A stretch of DNA of 64,000 nucleotides from Massilia sp. Root133. Lineage in GTDB: Bacteria > Pseudomonadota > Gammaproteobacteria > Burkholderiales > Burkholderiaceae_D. Position 1 is the first letter of the stretch; each line of letters begins with the position of its first letter. The notes under the pieces were generated by a model, which saw only the letters and a program-made list of their open reading frames with translations, had not been told where the DNA came from and did not search any database. Of this stretch, positions 26,447 to 35,725 are shown in pieces. The DNA lies in the NCBI RefSeq assembly GCF_001426525.1, contig NZ_LMEW01000034.1, forward strand, positions 202,190-266,189, read 5' to 3'. The translations under genes were made by a program, and so were the position numbers.

Positions 26447-26979
26447 TCGTCGGCCTTCGGATCGAGATCGGGGAACATCACTTCCGTGAAGCCGAAGCGG
26501 GTGAAGTCGCGGATCCGCATCGGGTACAGGATGCCCAGCAGGTGATCCACTTCGTGCTGCACGACGCGCGCGTGAAAGCCGTCGACGTCGCGGCTGATCG
26601 GGTTGCCGTACTGGTCGACGCCCTCGTAATGCAGGCGCGTGTAGCGCGGCACGCTGCCGCGCAGGCCCGGCACGGACAGACAGCCTTCGACACCCTCTTC
26701 CATCTCTTCCGACAACGGCTTGAGCACCGGGTTGATCAGCACCGTCTCCGGCACGGCGGGCGCGTCCGGGTAGCGCTGGTTCTTGCCGAAGCCGAAGATC
26801 ACCAGCTGCAGGTTGACGCCGATCTGGGGCGCGGCCAGGCCGGCGCCGTCGACGGCGTGCATCGTCTCGAACATGTCCCGGACCAGCGCATGCAGCTCGG
26901 GCGTGTCGAACCCGCGCACGGGCTCCGCCACGCGCAGCAGGCGCGGGTCGCCCATCTTGAGGATCTCGCGGATCGTCAT
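26443..26979 (-). CDS. def: Peptide deformylase
   Basis: Removes the formyl group from nascent proteins. 178 aa with all three family motifs: GAGLAAPQIGV, EGCLSVPG (metal-binding Cys) and QHEVDHLLG (HExxH metal ligands). It starts at ATG 26977-26979, overlapping the galU stop by four bases (ATGA), and its own stop overlaps the start of the beta-barrel gene. It is a typical type 1 enzyme. A map gene is also in the window, so both N-terminal processing enzymes are here. Confidence 0.96.
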   Translation of the reverse strand: MTIREILKMGDPRLLRVAEPVRGFDTPELHALVRDMFETMHAVDGAGLAAPQIGVNLQLVIFGFGKNQRYPDAPAVPETVLINPVLKPLSEEMEEGVEGCLSVPGLRGSVPRYTRLHYEGVDQYGNPISRDVDGFHARVVQHEVDHLLGILYPMRIRDFTRFGFTEVMFPDLDPKADD

Positions 26980-27866
26980 TTCGGCAGGTCCGCGCACAGG
27001 TGCGTGAGGAATTCGCGGTAGCCCTCGGCCGTCTCCGGATGCTTCATGCCGATGGCGGCCGTCGCCTTCAGGTAGCCCAGCTTGGAGCCGCAGTCGTAGC
27101 GCGTGCCGGCATAGCGGTACGCGAGCACGCGTTCGCGCGACATCAGCGACGCGATGCCGTCGGTCAGCTGGATCTCGCCGCCGGCACCGGTACCCAGGTT
27201 TTCCAGGTGTTCGAAGATGGCGCCGGACAGCACGTAGCGGCCCACGACGGCCAGGGTCGACGGCGCGTCCTCGGGCTTCGGTTTCTCGACGATGCCGGAG
27301 ACCAGTTCCAGGTCCGGACGGTAGGCGCGCGCGCTGACGATGCCGTACTGGCGCGTGTTTGCGCGCGGCACGTCCTGCACGGCGAGCACGCTGCACTTCT
27401 CGTAGCCATACAGGTCCGTCATCTGCGCCAGCACCGGCTTGTGGCCTTCGGCCGTGTCCATGAAGTCGTCCGCGAGCAGCACGGCGAACGGCTCGTTGCC
27501 GATCACGGGACGGGCGCACAGCACGGCGTGGCCCAGGCCCAGCGCGGCGGGCTGGCGGATGTAGATGCAGTTGACGTTCTTCGGAATGACCTGCTGCACG
27601 AGCTTCAGCAGTTCCTTCTTGCCGGCCGCTTCCAGCTCCGATTCCAGCTCGTAGGCCTTGTCGAAATGGTCTTCGATGGCGCGCTTGTTGCGGCCGGTGA
27701 TGAACACCAGTTCCGTGATGCCGGCGGCCACCGCTTCCTCGACCGCGTACTGGATCAGCGGCTTGTCGACGATGGGCAGCATTTCCTTCGGCTGGGCCTT
27801 GGTGGCCGGCAGGAAGCGGCTACCGAGGCCAGCGACCGGGAATACGGCTTTCTTGATTGCGGTCAT
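26976..27866 (-). CDS. galU: UTP-glucose-1-phosphate uridylyltransferase
   Basis: Makes UDP-glucose for polysaccharide and lipopolysaccharide synthesis. 296 aa, normal length. Nucleotide-binding start AVFPVAGLGSRFLPATKA, then KEMLPIVDKPLIQYAVEEA, FAVLLADDF, and SGIVEKPKPEDAPS. AGGAG lies 7 bases before the ATG. It starts 10 bases after ligA ends and overlaps def by four bases, so it is inside the smc-zipA-ligA-galU-def operon. Confidence 0.96.
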   Translation of the reverse strand: MTAIKKAVFPVAGLGSRFLPATKAQPKEMLPIVDKPLIQYAVEEAVAAGITELVFITGRNKRAIEDHFDKAYELESELEAAGKKELLKLVQQVIPKNVNCIYIRQPAALGLGHAVLCARPVIGNEPFAVLLADDFMDTAEGHKPVLAQMTDLYGYEKCSVLAVQDVPRANTRQYGIVSARAYRPDLELVSGIVEKPKPEDAPSTLAVVGRYVLSGAIFEHLENLGTGAGGEIQLTDGIASLMSRERVLAYRYAGTRYDCGSKLGYLKATAAIGMKHPETAEGYREFLTHLCADLPK

Positions 27867-27876
27867 TGTGAAGCTC

Positions 27877-30225
27877 CTATTTTATTGAATTCTGTGCACC
27901 CAGCAGGGCCAGCAGGCCCGCCTCGTCCAGCACGGTCACGCCGAGCTGCTCGGCCTTTTCCAGCTTGCTGCCCGCTTCCGCACCGGCGACGACGTACGAG
28001 GTCTTTTTCGACACCGAGCCGGACACCTTGCCGCCCGCCTGTTCGATCAGCGCGCCCGCGGCATCGCGCGACATCGTCGGCAGGGTGCCCGTCAGCACGA
28101 AGGTCTTGCCGCTCAGCGGACCGGCCGCGTCGACGGCATCCTGCGGCAACTGCGCCAGCAGCTCGGTGCGCAGCGCCGCCAGCGCGGCCAGCATGGCGCG
28201 GTTGCCCGGCACCGCCATCCACTGCTCCAGCGCCGTGACGACGCCTTCCGGCAGGCCGAACACGCTGAAGATCTTCAGGTGCGCGAGGTCGTCCAGGGTG
28301 CGGCCGTCGGCCAGCAGCTGGCGTGCGCGCGGCTCCGTCAGTTTCGGGATCCCGAGCGCGGCCAGCAGGCCCACGTCGTCCAGCTTTTCGCGCAGCTGCG
28401 CGCGCGGCGCATGCTCGCCCTGCGGCGCGACGCCTGCCGCCAGCAGATCGTTCAGCGCCTGCTGGTTCTTCTCTTCCGCGAAGAAGTCGGCGATCGCTTC
28501 CGCGACCGTGCCGCCGATGTCGGGCAGCACGCGCAGCAGAGGGGCCGGCGCGCGCCGCACCAGCGCCAGGCTGCCGAGCCAGTCGGCCAGTGTCTTGGCC
28601 GTCGACTCGCCCACATGGCGGATGCCCAGCGCGAACAGCAGCCGCTCCAGCGGCGGGTGCTTGCTGGCGGCGATGGCGGCCAGCAGGTTGTCCGCCCACT
28701 TCGTCGCGACCTTGCCCTGCTTGACCGTCTCCGGCGTCGTGCCGTCGCGTTCATCGGCGAGGCGTTTCATCTTGAGCAGGTCGTCCAGGGTGAGGCGATA
28801 CAGGTCCGCCACGCCGTGGATCAGGTTCGCTTCGACGAGGCTGTCGATGTAGCGGTCGCCCAGGCCCTCGATGTCCATCATCCGGCGGCCCGCGAAATGG
28901 CGGATCGCCTCTTTGCGCTGCGCGGCGCACGTCAGGCCGCCGGAGCAGCGCGCGATGGCCTCGCCCTCTTCGCGCACGACGTGCGAGCCGCACACGGGGC
29001 ACGTCTTCGGCAGTTCGTACACGGGCGGCACCGGCGTGGGGCGGCGCTCCAGCACGACGGACAGCACCTCGGGGATGACGTCGCCCGCGCGGCGCACGAC
29101 GACCGTGTCGCCCACGCGCACGTCCTTGCGCCGCACCTCGTCCTCGTTGTGTAGCGTGGCATTCGTGACGGTCACGCCGCCGACCGAGACGGGCACGAGG
29201 CGCGCCACGGGCGTGATCGCGCCCGTGCGGCCTACCTGCACGTCGATGGCGGACACCGTCGTCAGCGCTTCCTCGGCCGGGAATTTATGAGCGAGCGCGA
29301 AACGGGGCGCGCGCGACACGAAGCCCAGCTCGCGCTGGTCCGCCAGGCGGTCGACCTTGTAGACGACGCCGTCGATCTCGTACGGCAGCGACTTGCGGCG
29401 CGCGCCGATGTCGTGGAAGTAGCCCAGCAGGCCTTCGCATCCGGCGACCACCGCGCGTTCCTTCGCCACGGGAAGACCAAGCTGGTCGAGCCAGTCCAGT
29501 GCCTTCGAATGCGATTCCGGCAGCGGCGCGCCTTCGAGCAGGCCGATGCCATAGGCGAAGAAGCGCAGGCGGCGCTGCGCCGTGATGCGCGCATCGAGCT
29601 GGCGCAGGCTGCCCGCGGCCGCGTTGCGCGGATTCGCGAATTCCTTCTGGCCCGCGTCGCGCTGGCGCTGGTTCAGGCGTTCGAAGTCTTCCTTGAACAT
29701 CAGGACTTCGCCGCGCACTTCCAGCACGGCCGGAATATCGTCGCCACGGAGGCGCAGCGGGATCACTTTCACGGTGCGGATGTTGGCGGTGACGTCCTCG
29801 CCCGTGTAGCCGTCGCCGCGCGTGGCGGCCTGCACGAACACGCCGTTCTCGTAGCGCAGGCTCATCGCGAGACCGTCGAATTTCAGCTCGGCCGCATACT
29901 GCACCTGCGCACGGCCGAGGCCATCGCGCACGCGGCGGTCGAAGTTGTCGATGTCTTCATCGGAAAAGCCGTTGTTCAACGACAGCATGGGCACGGCATG
30001 CGTGACCTGCTTGAACTCGGGGATCGGCGCGGCGCCCACGCGCGACGTCGGCGAATCCACCGACACGGCTTCGGGATGCTGCGTTTCCAGCGCCTGCAGT
30101 TCGCGGAACAGCTTGTCGTATTCGGCGTCGGGAATCGTCGGCGCGTCGAGCACGTGGTAGTTGTAGATGTGGTGGTTCAGCTCCTTGACGAGCCACGCCA
30201 TCCGTTCCAGCGCATTCTCGCTCAT
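27877..30225 (-). CDS. ligA: NAD-dependent DNA ligase, with a duplicated HhH module
   Basis: Seals nicks in DNA using NAD+. 782 aa, about 100 longer than the usual 670-700. Domain Ia (YYHVLDAP-like NYHVLDAPTIPDAEYD) is followed by the adenylation Lys K115 in ELKFDGLA, the OB fold, a Cys4 zinc finger (CPVCGSH ... CSGGLTCAAQ), HhH repeats and a BRCT domain (about 702-782). The extra length lies between HhH and BRCT. Residues about 609-690 repeat the pattern of about 527-598 (RLLFALGIRHVGEST versus GLLAALGIPKLTEPR). The ATG at 30223-30225 gives the normal N-terminus. It lies 7 bases after zipA. Confidence 0.95.
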   Translation of the reverse strand: MSENALERMAWLVKELNHHIYNYHVLDAPTIPDAEYDKLFRELQALETQHPEAVSVDSPTSRVGAAPIPEFKQVTHAVPMLSLNNGFSDEDIDNFDRRVRDGLGRAQVQYAAELKFDGLAMSLRYENGVFVQAATRGDGYTGEDVTANIRTVKVIPLRLRGDDIPAVLEVRGEVLMFKEDFERLNQRQRDAGQKEFANPRNAAAGSLRQLDARITAQRRLRFFAYGIGLLEGAPLPESHSKALDWLDQLGLPVAKERAVVAGCEGLLGYFHDIGARRKSLPYEIDGVVYKVDRLADQRELGFVSRAPRFALAHKFPAEEALTTVSAIDVQVGRTGAITPVARLVPVSVGGVTVTNATLHNEDEVRRKDVRVGDTVVVRRAGDVIPEVLSVVLERRPTPVPPVYELPKTCPVCGSHVVREEGEAIARCSGGLTCAAQRKEAIRHFAGRRMMDIEGLGDRYIDSLVEANLIHGVADLYRLTLDDLLKMKRLADERDGTTPETVKQGKVATKWADNLLAAIAASKHPPLERLLFALGIRHVGESTAKTLADWLGSLALVRRAPAPLLRVLPDIGGTVAEAIADFFAEEKNQQALNDLLAAGVAPQGEHAPRAQLREKLDDVGLLAALGIPKLTEPRARQLLADGRTLDDLAHLKIFSVFGLPEGVVTALEQWMAVPGNRAMLAALAALRTELLAQLPQDAVDAAGPLSGKTFVLTGTLPTMSRDAAGALIEQAGGKVSGSVSKKTSYVVAGAEAGSKLEKAEQLGVTVLDEAGLLALLGAQNSIK

Positions 30226-30232
30226 CGTCACC

Positions 30233-31411
30233 TCAGCTGAACAGGCGCAGCGCGCGGGTGGAACCGGCGGCGATGTCGGCCGCGTCCATCTCCTGGTAGA
30301 ACTCGCGCACCTGGCCCGCGATCTCTTCCAGCGCCGCATCCGTCAGCGGCTGGTCGAAGTCGTCGACGATGGCGGCGTCCAGGCGCTGCTCGAGGTCTTT
30401 CGCGCACGCGACCATCTTGCCGAAGCCGTCGCGGGCCGGGGCCACGCACGGTACGTCCAAAAGGAGCGTCAGGCGCGACGTCGTATCGGCGCCCAGCGTG
30501 ACGTTCGTGGACAGCGTGAACAGGGTGCCGCCGCCCTCCTCTTTATCCAGCATGACGAACTTGCCGTCCGGGCGCACGTCGAAGCCCGCGTTTTCCAGCG
30601 CGCCGATCAACGTGGCCATCGCCCACGGCGCGCCTTTGGACGCGAGGTTCACGCCGAGTTGCGCATCGTGGCCCGCGACGAAGCGGTGCAAGGTCTTCGC
30701 TTCGCTCATCACTTCGATCATGTCCGGCACTTCCGGCTCTGCTTGAATCTCGTCGGCGACGGCGCGCAGGCGCGTGACCATCTCCGAGTATTCCAGCTCG
30801 TTCAGCGCGGTCGTGCGCGTGGCCAGCTGGACGCCGGCCTGCAGCTTCGTGTACACGCCGCCGTGCACGATCGGTTCCCAGTCGCCGTTCACCGCGAGGC
30901 CGACGAAGTGCACGGGCTTGTTGCCGACGCGGCGCAGTTTCAGCAGCGCGGGCAGGATGCGGTCGCCGCGCAGCGGGCCTTCCGAATTCAGCGGGATCAG
31001 GCAGTCGATCAGCGGGTCGACGAGGTTCTCGGCCAGTTGCGCGGGCGGCGTGTCCGGCTTCACGGCCGGCAGCTCCGCGGCCGGATCGAGCGCAGCCGCG
31101 GCCGCGGGCACCGGCGCGGCGGCCGGTGTGGGGCCCGGCGCGGCGTGCTGGAACGGCTCGGCGACGATGCCCGGCTCGATCAGCACGTCGTGGTCCGGCA
31201 CGGGCGCGCCGTCCAGCACGGGCTCGTGACGCTGGACGTGCGGTTCCGCGCGCTCGTTCGCGCCGCCCTTCATCAGCACGTCGTCGTGGTCGTGCGAAAA
31301 CGCGCGCTCGACGCTCTTGCGGGCCTTGTACTCCTGCCACTTGTTGTAACTAATGACGCCGACGACGAAGACGCCGCCGGCCGCGATCAGGCTCATTTGA
31401 AAGTCTGTCAT
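30233..31411 (-). CDS. zipA: Cell-division protein ZipA homologue
   Basis: Membrane-anchored FtsZ-tethering protein. 392 aa with an N-terminal membrane segment (SLIAAGGVFVVGVISY), a charged and Pro/Ala-rich linker (about 45-130) and a C-terminal FtsZ-binding-type domain (about 250-385: MIEVMSEAKTLHRF, GVNLASKGAPWAMATLIGAL, TLLLDVPCVA). Position supports the name: it lies between smc (four-base overlap, ATGA) and ligA, as is usual in betaproteobacteria. Sequence similarity of ZipA proteins is low, so this rests on architecture plus synteny. Confidence 0.88.
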   Translation of the reverse strand: MTDFQMSLIAAGGVFVVGVISYNKWQEYKARKSVERAFSHDHDDVLMKGGANERAEPHVQRHEPVLDGAPVPDHDVLIEPGIVAEPFQHAAPGPTPAAAPVPAAAAALDPAAELPAVKPDTPPAQLAENLVDPLIDCLIPLNSEGPLRGDRILPALLKLRRVGNKPVHFVGLAVNGDWEPIVHGGVYTKLQAGVQLATRTTALNELEYSEMVTRLRAVADEIQAEPEVPDMIEVMSEAKTLHRFVAGHDAQLGVNLASKGAPWAMATLIGALENAGFDVRPDGKFVMLDKEEGGGTLFTLSTNVTLGADTTSRLTLLLDVPCVAPARDGFGKMVACAKDLEQRLDAAIVDDFDQPLTDAALEEIAGQVREFYQEMDAADIAAGSTRALRLFS

Positions 31412-34400
31412 GCTGCTTGTGCCTCAGTAGCGAAATTCGCGGCGGACTCCATGTCCACCGCCACGATGCGCGACACGCCCTGCTCCTGCATCGTCACACC
31501 GATCAGTTGGTTGGCCATCTCCATCGCGATCTTGTTGTGCGAGATGAAGAGGAATTGGGTATGGTCCGACATGCGCTTCACCATGCGGCAGAAGCGCTCG
31601 GTATTGGCGTCGTCCAGCGGCGCGTCGACCTCGTCGAGGAGGCAGAACGGCGCCGGGTTCAAACGGAACATCGAGAACACGAGGGCCGTCGCCGTCAGCG
31701 CCTTCTCGCCGCCGGACAGCAAATGGATCGTCGCGTTCTTCTTGCCGGGCGGCTGGGCCATCACCTGCACGCCCGAGTCGAGGATTTCGTCCCCCGTCAT
31801 CACGAGCTTCGCCTGGCCGCCGCCGAACAGGATCGGGAACAGTTCCGAGAAATGCTCGTTGACGCGGTCGAACGTGTCCTGCAGCAGGTCGCGCGATTCG
31901 CGGTCGATCCGCTGGATCGCGCCTTCCAGCGTGCCGATCGCCTCCAGCAAGTCGTTGTTCTGCGCGTCGAGGAAGCGTTTTCTTTCCGTCGCCTGCGCCA
32001 GCTCTTCCACCGCCGCGAGGTTGACGGCGCCGAGCGACGCGATGGCGTTCGTCAGGCGCGTGACCTCGCCCTGCAGGTAGGACGGTTTCAGCTCCGGATC
32101 GAGTTTTTCCGCCAGCGCCGCCTCGTCGGCGCCGGTGGCGGCCAGCGCTTCCGCGAACTGTTCCTGGTTCAGGCGCGCGGCCTGTTCCTTCAGCTGCATC
32201 TCGGTGATGCGCTCGCGCTGCGGCTGCAGGCCGCGCTCCGCCGCCATGCGCGCTTCTTCCGCCGCGCGCAGCTGCTGCGTGAGCTGGTCCAGTTCGTGGC
32301 GCGCATCGGCCAGCGCTTTTTCCTGTTCCGTGCGGCGCGCGAGCAGGCCTTGCAAGCCCTCGGCCGCGGCGCCGGATTCCAGCGCTTCCAGTTCCAGCTT
32401 GCCGGCGGCGATGCTTTCCAGGACTTGCTGCGCCTGCTGCTGGGCGGTGGCGATCGTACGGCGCAGCTCCTCGATGCGCGTGCGCTGCGTCTTTTCCGCG
32501 AACACGGCTTCCTGCGCCGCGCGCTCCAGGTCGCGCAGGCGGTTGCGCGCTTCGGCGAGGATGCGTTCCTGTTCCTGGAACTCGACCTGGCCATCCTCGT
32601 GCGCGCCCTGCAGCTCGGCCAGTTCCATGTCCAGCTCTTCGAACTGCGCTTCCGCCTCGGCCTTCGCCTGGCGCTGCTCCGCTTCCTGCGCGGCGATCTC
32701 GTCGAGGTCCGCCGCGATCTGGCCGCTGCGCTGGTTGAAGCGCGCCTCGACCTCGGCCTGCTTGACGACGTCGATCTGCAGCGCATGCACGTCGCGCTGC
32801 AACGTGGCGACCTTCTGGCGGCCATCCTGCAGGCGGCGCTGCAGGTCGGAGACTGCCGCGTCGGCGCGCGTGGCGCGCGTGCGGGCCTCGTCCAGCAGCA
32901 GCGCCTGCGCGCGCAACTGCTTGCCGATGTTGTCGATCTCGTGCTGGCGTGCGAGCACGCCGTCCTGCTCGGCGTCGGCCGCGTAGAAACGCACACTCGA
33001 TGCCGTCACCATATGGCCCTGCGGCGTGACGAAGCACCCGCCCGGGGGGAGTTTCCCTCGCTGCGCGAGCGCGGTGCCCGGATCGTCGGCCACGTAGACG
33101 CCGGTCAGCCAGTCGTCCAGCAGGCCGCGCAGGCCCGGGTCGTTCAGCTTGAGGAGGCTCGCGAACGGCTTCAGGCCGTGATGATCCTGCGCGCCCGCGC
33201 TGCCCGGCGCCGGCGAATACAGCGCCAGGCGGGCCGGAGGCGCATCGCCGAAGAAGCCGCGCGCCCAGTCGAGGTTCGACACCTCCAGCGCGCCCGTGCG
33301 CTCGCGCAGCACGGATTCCAGCGCCGTTTCCCAGCCGGTCTCGATGTCGAGCTTCTGCCACAGGCGCGGCAGTTTATCCAGTTCGTGCTTCTGCAGCCAC
33401 GGCTGGACTTTACCTTGCGTCTGCACGCGTTCCTGCAGCTGCCGCAGCGCGGTCGAGCGCGCTTCCAGCCTGGCGTTGGACGCGGTCTCCTGCTGGACGT
33501 GCGCATGCGCGTCGCGCCGCTCCTGCTCGACGGCTTCCTGGCGGCTGGTGGCCTCTTCCAGCATCAGGTTCTGTTCTTCCAGCTGCAGCTGCTTTTCTTC
33601 CAGCTGCATGCGCAGGTTGTCGAGGTGGCCGGCGTCCGGCAGGTTCAGCCCACCGCGCTCCTGCTGCAGGCGCTCGCGCCGCGTAGCGAGATTCGCGAGG
33701 ATGTTCGACGCGTTGCGCTGGTGCGCGGACGACAGCTCGATGCGCTGCTGGATCTGCATGATGCGGGCACGCGATTCGGTCGACTTGTTCTGCGCGTCGC
33801 GCCACGCGGCTTCCAGGTCTGGCAAGCGTTCGTTCTGCGCCTCGGCAGCGATCTGCGCGCCTTCCACGCGCGCGGCCAGTTCTTCCAGGCGGAACTCCGC
33901 TTCCTCGATCTGCTCCTGCGTCTCGCCCGCCTGGTTCAGCCATTGCTCGCGCTGTGCCGTGAGCGTGCCGATCTGGTTCTGCAGGCGCGTGCGCGACTCG
34001 ACGACGAACTTGATCTGCGCTTCCAGGCTGCCGATCTCGGAATTGGTCTGGTACAGCGCGCCCTGCGCCACGTGCAGGCGGTCGCCCGTCTCGTAGTGCG
34101 CCTGGCGCATGCGTTCCAGCTCGAGCTCCAGGTTGCGCAGCTGCGCGTTCTGGGATTCGAGTCCGGTCTGCGCCTGCTCCATCTCCTGGAACCAGCGCAG
34201 CTGCTCGGCCCTGGCCTCGTTGCGGCGCAGGAGCCACAGCAGTTTCTGCTTCTCTTCCTGGTCGGCCTGCAGCTGGTGGAAGCGGTTGGCGACGGCGGCC
34301 TGCGCTTCCAGCTTTTCCAGGTTGGCGTTCAGCTCGCGCAGGATGTCTTCCACGCGCAGCAGGTTCTCGCGCGTGTCGGACAGCCGGTTTTCCGTCTCGC

Positions 34401-34932
34401 GCCGGCGCTCCTTGTACTTCGAGACGCCCGCCGCTTCCTCGAGGAACACGCGCAGCTCTTCCGGGCGCGATTCGATGATGCGCGAGATCATGCCCTGGCC
34501 GATGATGGCGTAGGCGCGGGGCCCCAGGCCCGTGCCGAGGAAGATGTCCTGGATGTCGCGCCGGCGCACGGGCTGGCCGTTGATGTAATAGGTCGACGTG
34601 CCGTCGCGCGTGAGCGTGCGCTTGACGGCGATCTCGGCGTACTGGCCCCACTGCCCGGCCGCCTTGCCGGCGCTGTTGTCGAACACGAGTTCGACGGATG
34701 CGCGCCCGGCCGGCTTGCGGTTGGTGGAACCGTTGAAGATCACGTCCTGCATCGACTCGCCGCGCAGCTCGGACGCTTTCGATTCGCCCAGCACCCACCG
34801 TACGGCATCGATGATGTTCGATTTGCCGCATCCGTTCGGGCCGACCACGCCGACCAGCTGCCCCGGCACCTGGAAATTGGTGGGATCGACGAAAGACTTA
34901 AATCCCGACAATTTGATGGAGGATAGACGCAC
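31408..34932 (-). CDS. smc: Chromosome segregation protein SMC
   Basis: Chromosome-condensing ATPase of 1174 aa. Walker A GPNGCGKSNIID near residues 32-43, two long coiled coils flanking a hinge (about 500-660, GLKPFASLLKLNDPGLRGLL region), and a C-terminal head with the ABC signature LLSGGEKALTA and Walker B FCLLDEVDAPLDD. The start codon is GTG (34930-34932), giving VRLSSIKLSGFKSF. It is the first gene of the operon smc-zipA-ligA-galU-def. An extended -10 (TGGTATGAT) lies about 40 bases upstream. ScpA/ScpB genes are not in this window. Confidence 0.97.
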   Translation of the reverse strand: MRLSSIKLSGFKSFVDPTNFQVPGQLVGVVGPNGCGKSNIIDAVRWVLGESKASELRGESMQDVIFNGSTNRKPAGRASVELVFDNSAGKAAGQWGQYAEIAVKRTLTRDGTSTYYINGQPVRRRDIQDIFLGTGLGPRAYAIIGQGMISRIIESRPEELRVFLEEAAGVSKYKERRRETENRLSDTRENLLRVEDILRELNANLEKLEAQAAVANRFHQLQADQEEKQKLLWLLRRNEARAEQLRWFQEMEQAQTGLESQNAQLRNLELELERMRQAHYETGDRLHVAQGALYQTNSEIGSLEAQIKFVVESRTRLQNQIGTLTAQREQWLNQAGETQEQIEEAEFRLEELAARVEGAQIAAEAQNERLPDLEAAWRDAQNKSTESRARIMQIQQRIELSSAHQRNASNILANLATRRERLQQERGGLNLPDAGHLDNLRMQLEEKQLQLEEQNLMLEEATSRQEAVEQERRDAHAHVQQETASNARLEARSTALRQLQERVQTQGKVQPWLQKHELDKLPRLWQKLDIETGWETALESVLRERTGALEVSNLDWARGFFGDAPPARLALYSPAPGSAGAQDHHGLKPFASLLKLNDPGLRGLLDDWLTGVYVADDPGTALAQRGKLPPGGCFVTPQGHMVTASSVRFYAADAEQDGVLARQHEIDNIGKQLRAQALLLDEARTRATRADAAVSDLQRRLQDGRQKVATLQRDVHALQIDVVKQAEVEARFNQRSGQIAADLDEIAAQEAEQRQAKAEAEAQFEELDMELAELQGAHEDGQVEFQEQERILAEARNRLRDLERAAQEAVFAEKTQRTRIEELRRTIATAQQQAQQVLESIAAGKLELEALESGAAAEGLQGLLARRTEQEKALADARHELDQLTQQLRAAEEARMAAERGLQPQRERITEMQLKEQAARLNQEQFAEALAATGADEAALAEKLDPELKPSYLQGEVTRLTNAIASLGAVNLAAVEELAQATERKRFLDAQNNDLLEAIGTLEGAIQRIDRESRDLLQDTFDRVNEHFSELFPILFGGGQAKLVMTGDEILDSGVQVMAQPPGKKNATIHLLSGGEKALTATALVFSMFRLNPAPFCLLDEVDAPLDDANTERFCRMVKRMSDHTQFLFISHNKIAMEMANQLIGVTMQEQGVSRIVAVDMESAANFATEAQAA

Positions 34933-34970
34933 GTTCGCTTACGGTAGGGGGAGAAGTCGATAAAGGCTGC

Positions 34971-34979
34971 ATCATACCA
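34971..34979 (-). promoter_or_regulatory. Extended -10 promoter element before smc
   Basis: On the minus strand TGGTATGAT (TATGAT at 34971-34976 with an upstream TGG) resembles an extended -10 box, 38 bases before the smc GTG. No clear -35 is present. Confidence 0.4.
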
Positions 34980-35026
34980 TCTGCGCCTTGCTTTTCGGCC
35001 AAGTTTTAGCCGTCGTGCGCGCGGGT

Positions 35027-35695
35027 TCAGGTGCAGAGGACGGCAAAACGGAGCCGGTCCGGGGCGCATGGCGGGACGTACGGCCCCTGCGCCGGCTGCC
35101 AGTCGTTGCGCAGGTAGACCCGGTCGCGTCCGGACAGTTTCAGCGCGACGGCCGTCAGCCACTGGTGGGAGTAGGCGGGATCGGCGCGCGGCAGCAGGAT
35201 CGTCGCGGCGAGCAGCGCCAGCAGCAGCGGCTGCGGCGAGCAATCCTGCGCGGCGCGGGCGCGCGCGAGGAACAGCGCGGCCGCCCCCAGGCCGAGCACG
35301 CAACCGGACAGGGCTTCGCTGGCGGAATGGGCGCCGACCTGCACCCGGGCCAGCGCCACCGTGACGGCGAGCAGGCCGCCCACGGCCATCGCACCCCGGC
35401 GCAGGCGCGGCGAACCGCGCTCCACCAGCAGGAACAAGGCGACGGGAAACACGGCCGCGGCTCGCGCCGCATGGCCGGAAAAGCCGGTGAACGACAGCGC
35501 CCGGATCCCGATGCCCCAGCCGATGAACGCCACCTGGCTCGCGGCCGCCACGAGCATGGCGCCGCCGAACACGGCGCACCAGACGAGCGCCAGCCGCCAG
35601 CAGCGCGCGCCGACGAGCCAGGCCGCCACGCCGACGGCGAGCAGCGCCGTGACGTTGAGACCGCCCAGCGCGGAAAGATGGGACCACCAGAGCAT
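35027..35695 (-). CDS. PAP2-family membrane phosphatase
   Basis: 222-aa integral membrane protein with five or six hydrophobic segments. The PAP2 motifs can be read as FSGHAARAAA (catalytic SGH) and RVQVGAHSASE (motif 3, GxHxxSE in place of the usual GxHxxSD). It probably removes phosphate from a lipid phosphate such as undecaprenyl diphosphate or phosphatidic acid; the substrate is unknown. It follows the DUF1631 gene by 30 bases on the same strand and precedes smc. Confidence 0.8.
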   Translation of the reverse strand: MLWWSHLSALGGLNVTALLAVGVAAWLVGARCWRLALVWCAVFGGAMLVAAASQVAFIGWGIGIRALSFTGFSGHAARAAAVFPVALFLLVERGSPRLRRGAMAVGGLLAVTVALARVQVGAHSASEALSGCVLGLGAAALFLARARAAQDCSPQPLLLALLAATILLPRADPAYSHQWLTAVALKLSGRDRVYLRNDWQPAQGPYVPPCAPDRLRFAVLCT

Positions 35696-35725
35696 GTGTC
35701 GGGATGCGGGATCGGAACGGCTCGA

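Noticed and set aside
31417..34926. A 1170-codon open frame on the plus strand opposite smc
   Set aside because: It has a composition typical of antisense frames (Leu/Arg/Gln/Val repeats), no family features, and lies wholly over smc.
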